Source: an uncultured Porphyromonadaceae bacterium
GTDB taxonomy: Bacteria > Bacteroidota > Bacteroidia > Bacteroidales > Muribaculaceae
DNA length: 64,000 bases
Reading direction: 5' to 3'
Assembly (NCBI GenBank): GCA_900550395.1
Contig: URSD01000004.1
Coordinates: 1 to 64,000 of the forward strand
The notes beneath the pieces are model-generated. The model made no database searches, had not been told where the DNA came from, and saw only the letters and a program-made list of their open reading frames with translations. Of this stretch, positions 33,164-42,219 are shown piece after piece (position 1 is the stretch's first letter; each line of letters begins with the position of its first letter). The position numbers and the translations under genes are program-made.

Positions 33164-36100
33164 TCAGAGGGGTTCATTATATTTTTTACTATGCGTGCTC
33201 TGGTATTCCGAGGGCAGTACGCCGAATTCATTTTTGAAATATTTACGGAACAGGTTCAGATTGTTGAAGCCTGTCTGATAGGCAATCTCGGCAATTCCCA
33301 GCTGGCTCTCGGCAAGTAGCTGAGCAGCTCTCTTCAGACGTATTATGCGTATGAACTCGATGGGTTTCCTGCCGGTGATGGACATCATTTTTTTATAGAA
33401 ATGCACCCTGCTCATAGCCAGCTCGCTGCTTAACTCCTCTACAGAAAGTTCGCTGCGGCTCATGTTGTCCTCTACGTATTTTATAGCTTTCTGTATCAGA
33501 ATGCGGTCGAGTGGTGTCACATTGATTTTGCTTGGTGATATTTCCATCGGTTGGAGCCGGTTGTTTTTGCGGCGTTGAAGCAGATTCTTGATTCTGAGCG
33601 TGAGGATGTTGAGGTTGAACGGTTTGGTGATGTAGTCATCGGCTCCTGTCTCGAGTCCTTTTAGTTCGTGCTCTTTGGCTGCGCGGGCGGTGAGCAGAAT
33701 CACAAGAATGTGGGATGTTCGTATATCATTTTTTACACGGCGGCACAGCTCGTTGCCGTCCATTTCAGGCATCATGACATCGCTGACTATGATGTCCGGC
33801 TGTAGTTCCGGAATCATATTCCAGGCTTTTACGCCGTCCGGAGCATCATAAATCCTATAGTCTCCCTTCAGGCAGTCTTTTAAGAACATGCGGAAATCAT
33901 CGTTGTCATCGACCAGCAGTATTGTTGATCGGGTGTCATCTTCATCCGGATGGCTGTCGACCGGTTGTTCGGGGTTAGCATCGACTTCTTCCGATATTTG
34001 TGCGGCAGCATTCGGCTTTGTGTCCTCTTGCGCTGCAATTGCTTGTCTGATCGGTATTCTGACGACGAATACCGAACCTTTTCCAATATTGTCGTGCACC
34101 TCGACTATGCCGCCGTGCAATGTCACAAATTCCTTTACGAGATTAAGTCCGATACCGCTGCCCGACACAAACTGGTCGCTGTCGTTGCGCTGTATCTGGT
34201 AGAATCGTTCAAATATGTGTTTTTTATGCTCGTCGCTTATTCCACATCCATTGTCGGCAACTTTAATCTCAAGTAAGTCCGGAGTGTCACCGCTACAGCG
34301 GATGATGTCGAGAGAAACATCCACGCGACCCATTTCGGGAGTGAATTTGAAGGCGTTCGATAGCAGATTCATAACGATTTTGTCAATTTTATCCTTATCG
34401 AACATCATGTAAAGCTTGTCGATTGGAGAGAAGAAGGTGAGAGCTATGTTGTGTTGTTCGGAATATTCCACGAAAGTATCGCACAGGTTTTTAACTGTTT
34501 CCACAATATCACCTCCGGCGGCATTCAGGGTGTGTCCGGTCATGTCGCTTTTTCTGAAATCGAGCAGCTGGTTTACCATGCCGAGGAGTCTCATGGCGTT
34601 ATTACGCGCCATCACCAGTTTGCTTTTGGTAGCCGGGTCGCCTGTGCGGTCTATGACATATTCGAGAGGGGTGAGTATTAGCGTCAGCGGAGTGCGCAGG
34701 TCATGGCTGATATTGGTGAAGAAACGCAGTTTCATGTCGTCAAGCTCGTGTTTCTGCTTTGCCTCCTGCTGTATCTGCAGCAGTTTGTATTTTTGCGCGG
34801 CATTATGTTTTATGTATGCGCGGATGAGCATGATTATGCCGGCAAGTAGCAGCGCATAAAGGACGTATGCTATCCACGATTTATGGAACGGCGGGGTAAT
34901 TGTGATTTTCAGAGAAGATGTCTTGCCGTTGGATATGCCGTTCCCGTTGACAGTCTTTACCATAAGAGTATAAGTACCCGGGGCGAGGTTTGTATATGTG
35001 AGCTTGTTGTCGGTAGTATACAGCCAGTCGGAATCGAACCCGTTGAGTTTGTACATGTAGCCTGTTTTTTCAGAACTAAGGTAATTCATGGAAGAAAACG
35101 TCACACTGAATATGTTCTGGTCGTGGCGTAGTCTGATCTCGTCGGTGTAGTTTATGGCACGGCTCAATATGCGGTTCCCATTATATATGGAGTCCGGTAT
35201 TATGTCGTTGTCCGGCAGAGACAGACTTGTGAATACGATTTTATGCGCTGTTGTGTCGTGTTTGATGATATCAGGATTAATAATGCTTACGCCGTTGATG
35301 CCACCCAGCGCGATTTTTCCGGACTGTGTTTTGATGATAGCCCGGGGACTATAGGGCTGATTCTCTGTGATTCTTATGTCGCTGTATTTGCGTATGTCGT
35401 AGTTATAGCCTGTTTTTCCACTGCTTACCATGGCATGATAAATGCCATCGGAAGCCGAAATCCATATGTTTTTATCGTTGTCCTCGACGACTCCATTTAT
35501 TATGGAGTTTCCTAAATCTCCATTCAGTATGTCAATTTTGTCGTTTATCCGGTTGTAGATATTTATGCCGTCCAGAGTGGATATCCATATAAGTCCCCTG
35601 CTGTCTTCCATGATATGACTCATACACTGATTGGAGAATTGCTGCGTGCCGCTACGGTTGCCTAATAGTTTCTCGTATTTTCCTGTAATTGGATAATATA
35701 TGAGGAGACCATATGTAGTGGCCATGTATATGTTGCCGTCTGAGGCATTGCATATGGATGCTATCTGATTACCGTCAAGGTCTTTAAAATGTATTGCGTG
35801 TCCTGATTCCGGATCAAGCCTCCACAGGCCGTTACCCCATGTCCCGATCCACAGGTATCCTGATTTATCATGCGACAGGCTCCAGATTGACTTGTTGGCG
35901 TTTGAGTCCTTGTTGTCGGGATCAAGCTGAAAAGATGTTATATTTCCTTTATTGTACAATAGCAGGCCGCTTTGATAGGTGCCTAACCATAATCTGCCGT
36001 CGGCAGTCGGAGCTATACTCAATACGACATCGTCGGGAAATGAGTTGCGGGATACGGGCAGCGGTATCAGCTTTTTCTCTTTGTCTGTTCTGTCTACTGT

Positions 36101-37252
36101 GATTATGCCGTTGGTGACTCCTATGCACAGATTGCCGTTGTAGTCTTCCGCGATGGCCGTCACATCGGGGACAAAGTTCTTTATATTGCTGAATTCAGCG
36201 AATTTGTCGGTGTGGAATTTGAGCATGTCCTCGCTGTAATATGATATGCCGCGTTTGAATGTGCCGACCCATATGCCCCCTTCCGGATCGGCATACAGGC
36301 TGGTGATATTGTTCTGGCTGAGACTTTGTGCGTCGGTAGACTTGTGCTCAAGATATTTTATGGTCTTTCTTTTTTTGTCGATTATGTTGATGCCTCCGTG
36401 GTCGATACCGATCCATATTCGTCCCTCGCGGTCGTTGACTATGGCTTTCACATGGTTTCCGGTCAGTCGGTAAGTGGAATTCTCGTTTGAATTCAGCTGC
36501 TGCCATTCTTTTTCATGTGTGTAATACACCCATATGCCTTTGTAGCTCCATATCCAGTAATCACCGTCGCGGTCGGTAAATATGTTATATTGCTCGTTGC
36601 CCGGCGCGTTATTGGCAAGGAATGAGTTCTCATAGTCGGAACAAGCCGTAGCCATGCGGTCGATATGGTCAAAAAAACCGTTGGAGTATATACGGAGCAC
36701 ACCATTGTGATCTTCTCCCATAGAGGTTAATTGTACACCGGATTTGTCAATCTGCGTACTGGCCGGAGTAAGGGACAATGTGTTGTCGGAGAAACTGTAT
36801 CGGTATGTACCTTTTGTGTCGCTGTGCAGCCACAGGTCTTTTTTGCGGTCAACATACACGTATGTTATTTTTTCTGTGATACCGTAATTCTCGGCAAGCA
36901 CTTTTTCCGCATCAAGCATTACTTCCTTATGTGGATCGTAGCATGTATAATTATAGGAGTTGTGTCTTATCCACAAAGTGCCTGTGGCATCTTCCTGCAC
37001 GTTATGGATAAAAGAGTTGGGTATGTCGTTGTGTGATGCTGATTTGGCAAATATTTTGAACCGATATCCGTCATATCGGTTCAGGCCGTGCAGTGTCGAG
37101 AACCACATAAATCCCTGCGAGTCGCGTGTTATGTGATTTATCTGATTGTCGCTTAGTCCGTCGGCCATTGTTATATGCCGGAATCTGAGTGTTTCCTCGG
37201 CATATCCTGTAATTACGGCAAGAATTAAGAGTATAGAGATATAGCGTTTCAT
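33164..37252 (-). CDS. Hybrid two-component system regulator (HTCS) of the glycan locus
   Basis: A single membrane protein that senses an oligosaccharide and activates the divergent operon. The 1362 residues from ATG at 37252 comprise a signal peptide, a periplasmic propeller of about 14 Reg_prop repeats (GLSDNQINHITRDSQGFMWF, then repeats such as WIGTWGNGLWRL), a Y_Y_Y domain (LTYTNLAPGTYTLMVKT), a membrane helix near 804, HisKA with the phospho-histidine in NISHDLRTPLTLIL (about 850), an HATPase domain (NLLSNAFKFTPE, GSGIGLNLVKEF), a receiver with the aspartate in IIVSDVMMPEMDG (about 1157) and an AraC helix-turn-helix (AEIAYQTGFNNLNLFRKYFK). It is complete. A TATATTTG box lies 21 bases upstream. 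Confidence 0.95.
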   Translation of the reverse strand: MKRYISILLILAVITGYAEETLRFRHITMADGLSDNQINHITRDSQGFMWFSTLHGLNRYDGYRFKIFAKSASHNDIPNSFIHNVQEDATGTLWIRHNSYNYTCYDPHKEVMLDAEKVLAENYGITEKITYVYVDRKKDLWLHSDTKGTYRYSFSDNTLSLTPASTQIDKSGVQLTSMGEDHNGVLRIYSNGFFDHIDRMATACSDYENSFLANNAPGNEQYNIFTDRDGDYWIWSYKGIWVYYTHEKEWQQLNSNENSTYRLTGNHVKAIVNDREGRIWIGIDHGGINIIDKKRKTIKYLEHKSTDAQSLSQNNITSLYADPEGGIWVGTFKRGISYYSEDMLKFHTDKFAEFSNIKNFVPDVTAIAEDYNGNLCIGVTNGIITVDRTDKEKKLIPLPVSRNSFPDDVVLSIAPTADGRLWLGTYQSGLLLYNKGNITSFQLDPDNKDSNANKSIWSLSHDKSGYLWIGTWGNGLWRLDPESGHAIHFKDLDGNQIASICNASDGNIYMATTYGLLIYYPITGKYEKLLGNRSGTQQFSNQCMSHIMEDSRGLIWISTLDGINIYNRINDKIDILNGDLGNSIINGVVEDNDKNIWISASDGIYHAMVSSGKTGYNYDIRKYSDIRITENQPYSPRAIIKTQSGKIALGGINGVSIINPDIIKHDTTAHKIVFTSLSLPDNDIIPDSIYNGNRILSRAINYTDEIRLRHDQNIFSVTFSSMNYLSSEKTGYMYKLNGFDSDWLYTTDNKLTYTNLAPGTYTLMVKTVNGNGISNGKTSSLKITITPPFHKSWIAYVLYALLLAGIIMLIRAYIKHNAAQKYKLLQIQQEAKQKHELDDMKLRFFTNISHDLRTPLTLILTPLEYVIDRTGDPATKSKLVMARNNAMRLLGMVNQLLDFRKSDMTGHTLNAAGGDIVETVKNLCDTFVEYSEQHNIALTFFSPIDKLYMMFDKDKIDKIVMNLLSNAFKFTPEMGRVDVSLDIIRCSGDTPDLLEIKVADNGCGISDEHKKHIFERFYQIQRNDSDQFVSGSGIGLNLVKEFVTLHGGIVEVHDNIGKGSVFVVRIPIRQAIAAQEDTKPNAAAQISEEVDANPEQPVDSHPDEDDTRSTILLVDDNDDFRMFLKDCLKGDYRIYDAPDGVKAWNMIPELQPDIIVSDVMMPEMDGNELCRRVKNDIRTSHILVILLTARAAKEHELKGLETGADDYITKPFNLNILTLRIKNLLQRRKNNRLQPMEISPSKINVTPLDRILIQKAIKYVEDNMSRSELSVEELSSELAMSRVHFYKKMMSITGRKPIEFIRIIRLKRAAQLLAESQLGIAEIAYQTGFNNLNLFRKYFKNEFGVLPSEYQSTHSKKYNEPL

Positions 37253-37273
37253 CCGGATTAATGATTTTACTTG

Positions 37274-37281
37274 CAAATATA
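37274..37281 (-). promoter_or_regulatory. -7 box of the HTCS gene
   Basis: On the minus strand TATATTTG matches TAnnTTTG and lies 21 bases before the chosen HTCS start at 37252, supporting that start rather than the ATG at 37276. Confidence 0.6.
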
Positions 37282-37303
37282 GGTATTTTGTGCTATCGTT
37301 TGA

Positions 37304-37325
37304 TTGATGTAAAATACGTCATCAA
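37304..37325. promoter_or_regulatory. Inverted repeat in the HTCS-GH43 intergenic region
   Basis: TTGATG (37304-37309) and CATCAA (37320-37325) form a 6-base inverted repeat with a ten-base gap. It lies upstream of both promoters and could be a regulator site. Confidence 0.3.
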
Positions 37326-37424
37326 ATTGGCTTTTTGTGGAACTTATTGCAAATGAATGCGTTGCGGCCTGTGCCTTTGTGAGCGTTAACAAACATATAG
37401 CACATTTGCAACAAATATTTACGG

Positions 37425-37441
37425 CCTGATTGTCCTGATTG
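37425..37441 (+). promoter_or_regulatory. Direct repeat CCTGATTG upstream of the glycan operon
   Basis: CCTGATTG occurs twice with a nine-base period, about 47 bases upstream of the -7 box at 37488. AraC-type domains often bind direct repeats near this position, so this is a candidate HTCS operator. Confidence 0.35.
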
Positions 37442-37487
37442 ATACAGATGTATAATAAAACAGGGCTTTATGTCGGATTATCCGCCT

Positions 37488-37495
37488 TATCTTTG
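37488..37495 (+). promoter_or_regulatory. -7 box of the glycan-degradation operon
   Basis: TATCTTTG fits TAnnTTTG. The start point near 37500 leaves about 48 bases before the ATG at 37548. Confidence 0.55.
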
Positions 37496-37547
37496 TGACT
37501 GAGAACCGGAGGACGTTCGGATGGTTCTTGCAGCCTCTAAATTTAAC

Positions 37548-39014
37548 ATGAAATACAATATGGCAGTGAACAGGATAGTGTTTTCTTTAATCGCAGCCCT
37601 GCTCCTTTCCGTTGGGGTGGCGTTGGATTGCGTAGCGTCTGTGGAACCGGATTTCTGTAGTCCAAAACTGAAGAACGGGCACGGGAACCCGATACTTGAT
37701 TTTCATTTTTCAGCGGACCCGACAGCGGTTGAATACGACGGACGGTTGTATGTATATGCTACTAACGACCACCAGCAATATGACAGCGTGGGGCAGAATG
37801 GTAAAAATACCTATGAACGCATAAAATCGCTGGTGATGTTTTCTACCGGCGATATGGTCAACTGGACTTATCACGGATTGATAGATGTAGCCGATATTGC
37901 GCCGTGGATTATAGCGTCATGGGCGCCCTCAGTCGTGAAGCGGGATGAGGGCGACGGCAAGACACATTTTTATCTGTATTTCTCGAACAGTGGTTTCGGA
38001 ACAGGTGTCCTGACGTCAGAGTCGCCCGTGGGGCCGTGGACAAGCCCGTTGGATAAAAGTCTGGTAGATGCCAATACGCCCGGCCTGGGTAACTGTAAAG
38101 TGCCGTTCGATCCGGGTGCGGTGATCGATCCGGATGGCGTCGGGTGGCTTACGGTGGGTGCCGGCAGCAGCCGTATCATGAGGCTTGGTGATGACATGAC
38201 AAGCATAGGCAGCGAATTCAAGGAAATAAGGGCTCCGAAGCATTTTGAAGCCAATGAGTTGAATTACATAAACGGCACATATGTATATACGTACAATAAC
38301 GACTGGCAGGATCGCAATGACTGGGCAGAAAATGCCGAGGTGCCTACACGATGCTCCATGAGCTACATGGTAAGCAAGACGCCGCTTGAACCGGACAGCT
38401 GGAAATACTGTCATCACTATCTTAAAAATCCCGGAGATTGCGGGTTTGACGCGTCAAATAACCATACCCATCTGCATAAGTTCAAGGGCCGCTGGTATAT
38501 TTTTTATCATAATCTGTCGCTGCAATCTTCTTTCAATACCAACGGTGGATTCAGAAACGTGTGTGTCGACGAGATAGCTGTCGACGAGGACAATATCGAC
38601 ATAAAACTTGCGGAACAGACCGTCGAAGGCCCGACACAGATTGAGTCGATGAATCCGTTTGATGTAATTCAGGCCGAGACTACATTCGCCACTCACGGCG
38701 TGAAGTTCGAGGAGACCCCGTGCGCGGGAGATATGGTGGTCGTGCCTGATAAGGAATTCGCCTTGACGAAGGTAAAGGGCGTCTGGTTCAACAGAAAGCC
38801 GGCCCGATGTCTTGTGACGGCGTCGGGAAAGGGACGTATTGAGGTACGTAAGGATTCGGCGGACGGAGAACTGCTTGCGGCGGTTGATGTCGACGCTGTC
38901 AGCAGTACGCTGCATATATCTGACGTGACGGGATGTGCAGGCAATGAACTGTGCGACCTGTATTTTGTACTGACCGGCCGCGACCTGCGTTTCGACCGGT
39001 GGCAGTTCAGATAG
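37548..39014 (+). CDS. Glycoside hydrolase family 43 with C-terminal CBM6-like domain
   Basis: Probable arabinofuranosidase or xylosidase exported to the periplasm or surface. I chose ATG at 37548 (KYNMAVNRIVFSLIAALLLS signal peptide); 37521 and 37560 are alternatives. The five-bladed GH43 core begins ILDFHFSADPTAVEYDGRLY with the catalytic-base aspartate, includes HLIDVA-type WTYHGLIDVADIAPWIIAS and SWAPSVV, VPFDPGAVIDPDG, and the acid in FEANELNYINGTY. The tail (VIQAETTFATHGVKFEE, RIEVRKDSADGELLAAVDVD) looks like a CBM6 sugar-binding domain. It is first in the operon, so its product may trim side chains from the imported glycan. Confidence 0.85.
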   Translation: MKYNMAVNRIVFSLIAALLLSVGVALDCVASVEPDFCSPKLKNGHGNPILDFHFSADPTAVEYDGRLYVYATNDHQQYDSVGQNGKNTYERIKSLVMFSTGDMVNWTYHGLIDVADIAPWIIASWAPSVVKRDEGDGKTHFYLYFSNSGFGTGVLTSESPVGPWTSPLDKSLVDANTPGLGNCKVPFDPGAVIDPDGVGWLTVGAGSSRIMRLGDDMTSIGSEFKEIRAPKHFEANELNYINGTYVYTYNNDWQDRNDWAENAEVPTRCSMSYMVSKTPLEPDSWKYCHHYLKNPGDCGFDASNNHTHLHKFKGRWYIFYHNLSLQSSFNTNGGFRNVCVDEIAVDEDNIDIKLAEQTVEGPTQIESMNPFDVIQAETTFATHGVKFEETPCAGDMVVVPDKEFALTKVKGVWFNRKPARCLVTASGKGRIEVRKDSADGELLAAVDVDAVSSTLHISDVTGCAGNELCDLYFVLTGRDLRFDRWQFR

Positions 39015-39042
39015 TGCCATATGTTTTTAAAGGCTCTAATAG

Positions 39043-42000
39043 ATGAACAGGTTTTTGTTAGTTATATATATTGGTGTTTTTAGCATCGGCCTCGCATCGG
39101 CCGAGTCACGCCGTGACTGGGAGAATGAGGGTGTGATAGGTATCAATAAGATGCCATATCATTCCACCTTGATTCTCCCGTCATTGCGTGATACCGATTC
39201 CAGATGGATGTCGCTTGATGGAAAATGGCGCTTCAAATGGTCGCCTGATCCGGAGCATCGGCCGGCTGACTTCTGGCGTGTCGGCTTTGATTTCTCAGGC
39301 TGGGACGAAATAGAAGTTCCGGGACACTGGCAGCTTCAGGGCTATGGCAAGCCGGTATATACCAATCAGCCTTATCCGTTCGCGGTTAATCCTCCCAAGG
39401 TGACTGACGAGCCTCCTCTGCATTATTATAGCTACGCGCACCGCAATCCCGTGGGCTCTTATATCAGATATTTCGATATGACGGATGTCGGTAACGACTG
39501 CCGGTACATATTGCATTTCGATGGTGTCGATGCCGCGATGTATGTATGGATTAACGGACATAGGGTAGGTTATAGCCAGAACTCCGCCAGCCCTGCCGAA
39601 TTTGATATAACAGATGTACTTGTCAAGGGAAGGAACACTATAGTGGTAGAGGTCTATCGCTGGTGCGACGGAAGCTATCTTGAAGATCAGGATATGTGGA
39701 GGCTCAGCGGTATATTCCGCAGTGTGGGCATCTGGAAAAGACCTGCGGTCAATATTTGTGACTATTTCATTATGCCGATGCTGGATGATGCGATGAACGA
39801 GGGTCGCGTCGAACTGGCGTTTGACGTGGTCAATTCAACATGGAATCCGGAGAACGAATTGTCGGTTGAAATGACGGTGTCGGGAATCGATCGCAACGGG
39901 CATCCGGTTTCGGCCAAAGCTGAAAAGGCGCTTGGGAGGATAAAAGGTAAGGAGTCGAGGAGTTACAAGATGCAATGCGATGTCGGGACTCCCGCCCTCT
40001 GGAGTGCGGAGCAACCATGCCTGTATGATGTCGGAATTCAGATGAAAAGAGGAAGCGACGTGGTGGATTCTTTGAAATATCATGCCGGATTCCGAAAAAT
40101 CGAGATAGACGGCGAGGTATTCAAGATTAACGGTAAACCAGTCAAGCTGAAAGGCGTGAACCGTCACGAATTCCTGCCCCGAAGCGGCCGAACGGTGGAT
40201 GAGGCGTCCATTCATACCGATTTGCGTATGATGAAGCAGGCCAATATAAATATGATTCGCACGAGTCATTATCCAAATTTGCCTCTGTTTTACGAATTGT
40301 GCGACCGTTATGGCTTCTATGTAATGAATGATGCCAATCATGAGAGTCATGGCCTTGGACTGGGTAATAAGGTGCTGGGTGATGCAGCCTCCTGGCGAAA
40401 AGCACATGTGGACCGGGCCGTATCGCTTGTCGAGCGCGACAAGAATCATCCGTGCGTAATAATCTGGTCAATGGGCAATGAAGGCGGCAGCGGCTCCAAC
40501 ATGAAGGCTATGCGTGAGGCTACACTGGCTATAGACACAACTCGTCCGGTATATTCCGATACAGACCGCAGCATATCGGATATTTATGATGAAGGATACC
40601 TCTCGCCGGAAGATTTCAGTGCGCTGGGACGACGGATATCGGACAGACCGGTATTTATGCGTGAATATGCATATGCTATGGGCAACTCTACGGGCAATCT
40701 GCGCGAATACATGGACGTGTTTTATAGTGATTCGAGTATTGTGGGAGGTGCTATATGGGAGTGGTGCGACAAAAGCCTTATAAAAAACAAATACACGGAT
40801 ACGGTGGATATGCGTAAAGCTTCCGACAGATTGCGTCCTGCCGCGGATGAGTTCTGGGCTATCGGAGGTGATTTCGGCGATTTCCCGAACGATGCCAATT
40901 ATGGGATTGACGGGCTTCTGGGGGCCGACCGTACGCCGCACCCCGGCTACTATGAAGTGAAAAAAGTGTATCAGAATCTGGAATTCAGTCTTACGGATTC
41001 TTTGTCAATGATAATTGGGGTAAAGAACCTGTATGACTTCCTTTCGGCCTCTGATTTTGATTATGTATGTGAATGGTATGCTGAGGGACAGCTTGTATCC
41101 CGCGACAGCCTCACCCTTGAGAACGGATGCCTGAAGGCTCCCGCTATGCCCGAGGCACAAGGGGAGAAGTGTCTGAATGTGTCGGCTGTTCTCCGGGAAC
41201 CCACATTATGGGCGGAAAAAGGTTTTGCTGTTGCAAGGGAACAGTTCCTTTTCGGAGATTATGTCGTTCGTGGGCTTGAGGAACCAAAGGGCGGCAATTT
41301 GGATGTGCTTGACGGGAAAGACCGCATACGTGTCACGCTGGGGAATGGGACTGAACTGATTTTTGATAAAAACAACGGTGCGCTGACCGGATGGTCGGAC
41401 GGCGTTTCGGATAGAATGAGAGCTCCGTTTGAACCGTATTTCTGGAAGCCGGCAAATGATGTGCAGCAGTATAATGGATATGTTGAGCGCCTCGGTGTAT
41501 GGAAAAATGCATCCGCATTACGCAGGGTGAAGGATTATGCCGTTGATGCGACGGACTCGATGGCGGTTGTCTCGTTTTCATTTGACCTGCCTACCGTGAA
41601 AGCCGATTATGACCTCCGCTATGTTGTTTCACCGGATGGAAAAGTAAGGGTGACCGGACGTTATATTCCTCGTAGCAGTGATGTGCCGTTCATGCCTAAA
41701 TTCGGATTCAGGATGGGGTTGCCTTCAGGGTATGAGCATATAGCCTGGTATGGCCGTGGCGAGTGTGAAAACTATCCAGACCGGAAGACCGGCTCGTTTA
41801 TCGGCCGGTATGATACTACACTCGATAAATTCAGCCCGGACTATGTGATGGCTCAGGATAATTCCAACCGCAGCGATGTGCGGTGGTTTACGCTTACCGA
41901 CAAACAGGGGCGTGGCCTGTGCTTCAGTTCGTCCACTCCGTTCAACTTCAGGGCATGGCCTTATAACGAGGATGATGTGGACATGGCAAAGCATGGATAT

Positions 42001-42156
42001 GAACTGCCTGAGCGCGACTGTATCACGGTAAATGTTGACCGCTATATACATGGTGTAGGAGGAAACGACGGATGGGGTGCCAGAACAGCTCCTGAATATT
42101 CTATTGATGCCTCCTTGAGTTATGAGTTTGAAATAATAATAACACCTACGGAATAA
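39043..42156 (+). CDS. Beta-galactosidase, glycoside hydrolase family 2
   Basis: A 1037-residue LacZ-type enzyme with a signal peptide (MNRFLLVIYIGVFSIGLASAE), hence outside the cytoplasm. Domains: sugar-binding (MSLDGKWRFKWSPDPEHRP, GHWQLQGYGKPVYTNQPYPF), immunoglobulin-like, TIM barrel (GVNRHEFLPRSGRTVDE, RTSHYPNLPLFYELCDRYGF), and Bgal_small at the C-terminus. The acid/base is Glu480 in SMGNEGGSGSN and the nucleophile Glu541 in MREYAYAMGNSTGN. Full length and all catalytic residues are intact. It would release terminal galactose from side chains. The gene is 28 bases after the GH43 gene. Confidence 0.92.
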   Translation: MNRFLLVIYIGVFSIGLASAESRRDWENEGVIGINKMPYHSTLILPSLRDTDSRWMSLDGKWRFKWSPDPEHRPADFWRVGFDFSGWDEIEVPGHWQLQGYGKPVYTNQPYPFAVNPPKVTDEPPLHYYSYAHRNPVGSYIRYFDMTDVGNDCRYILHFDGVDAAMYVWINGHRVGYSQNSASPAEFDITDVLVKGRNTIVVEVYRWCDGSYLEDQDMWRLSGIFRSVGIWKRPAVNICDYFIMPMLDDAMNEGRVELAFDVVNSTWNPENELSVEMTVSGIDRNGHPVSAKAEKALGRIKGKESRSYKMQCDVGTPALWSAEQPCLYDVGIQMKRGSDVVDSLKYHAGFRKIEIDGEVFKINGKPVKLKGVNRHEFLPRSGRTVDEASIHTDLRMMKQANINMIRTSHYPNLPLFYELCDRYGFYVMNDANHESHGLGLGNKVLGDAASWRKAHVDRAVSLVERDKNHPCVIIWSMGNEGGSGSNMKAMREATLAIDTTRPVYSDTDRSISDIYDEGYLSPEDFSALGRRISDRPVFMREYAYAMGNSTGNLREYMDVFYSDSSIVGGAIWEWCDKSLIKNKYTDTVDMRKASDRLRPAADEFWAIGGDFGDFPNDANYGIDGLLGADRTPHPGYYEVKKVYQNLEFSLTDSLSMIIGVKNLYDFLSASDFDYVCEWYAEGQLVSRDSLTLENGCLKAPAMPEAQGEKCLNVSAVLREPTLWAEKGFAVAREQFLFGDYVVRGLEEPKGGNLDVLDGKDRIRVTLGNGTELIFDKNNGALTGWSDGVSDRMRAPFEPYFWKPANDVQQYNGYVERLGVWKNASALRRVKDYAVDATDSMAVVSFSFDLPTVKADYDLRYVVSPDGKVRVTGRYIPRSSDVPFMPKFGFRMGLPSGYEHIAWYGRGECENYPDRKTGSFIGRYDTTLDKFSPDYVMAQDNSNRSDVRWFTLTDKQGRGLCFSSSTPFNFRAWPYNEDDVDMAKHGYELPERDCITVNVDRYIHGVGGNDGWGARTAPEYSIDASLSYEFEIIITPTE

Positions 42157-42219
42157 GAACCTGTCGACAGCTCTGAGCCAGAGCCGTACATAATTTAAAC
42201 TCTCAAAGCACAGTGAAAT

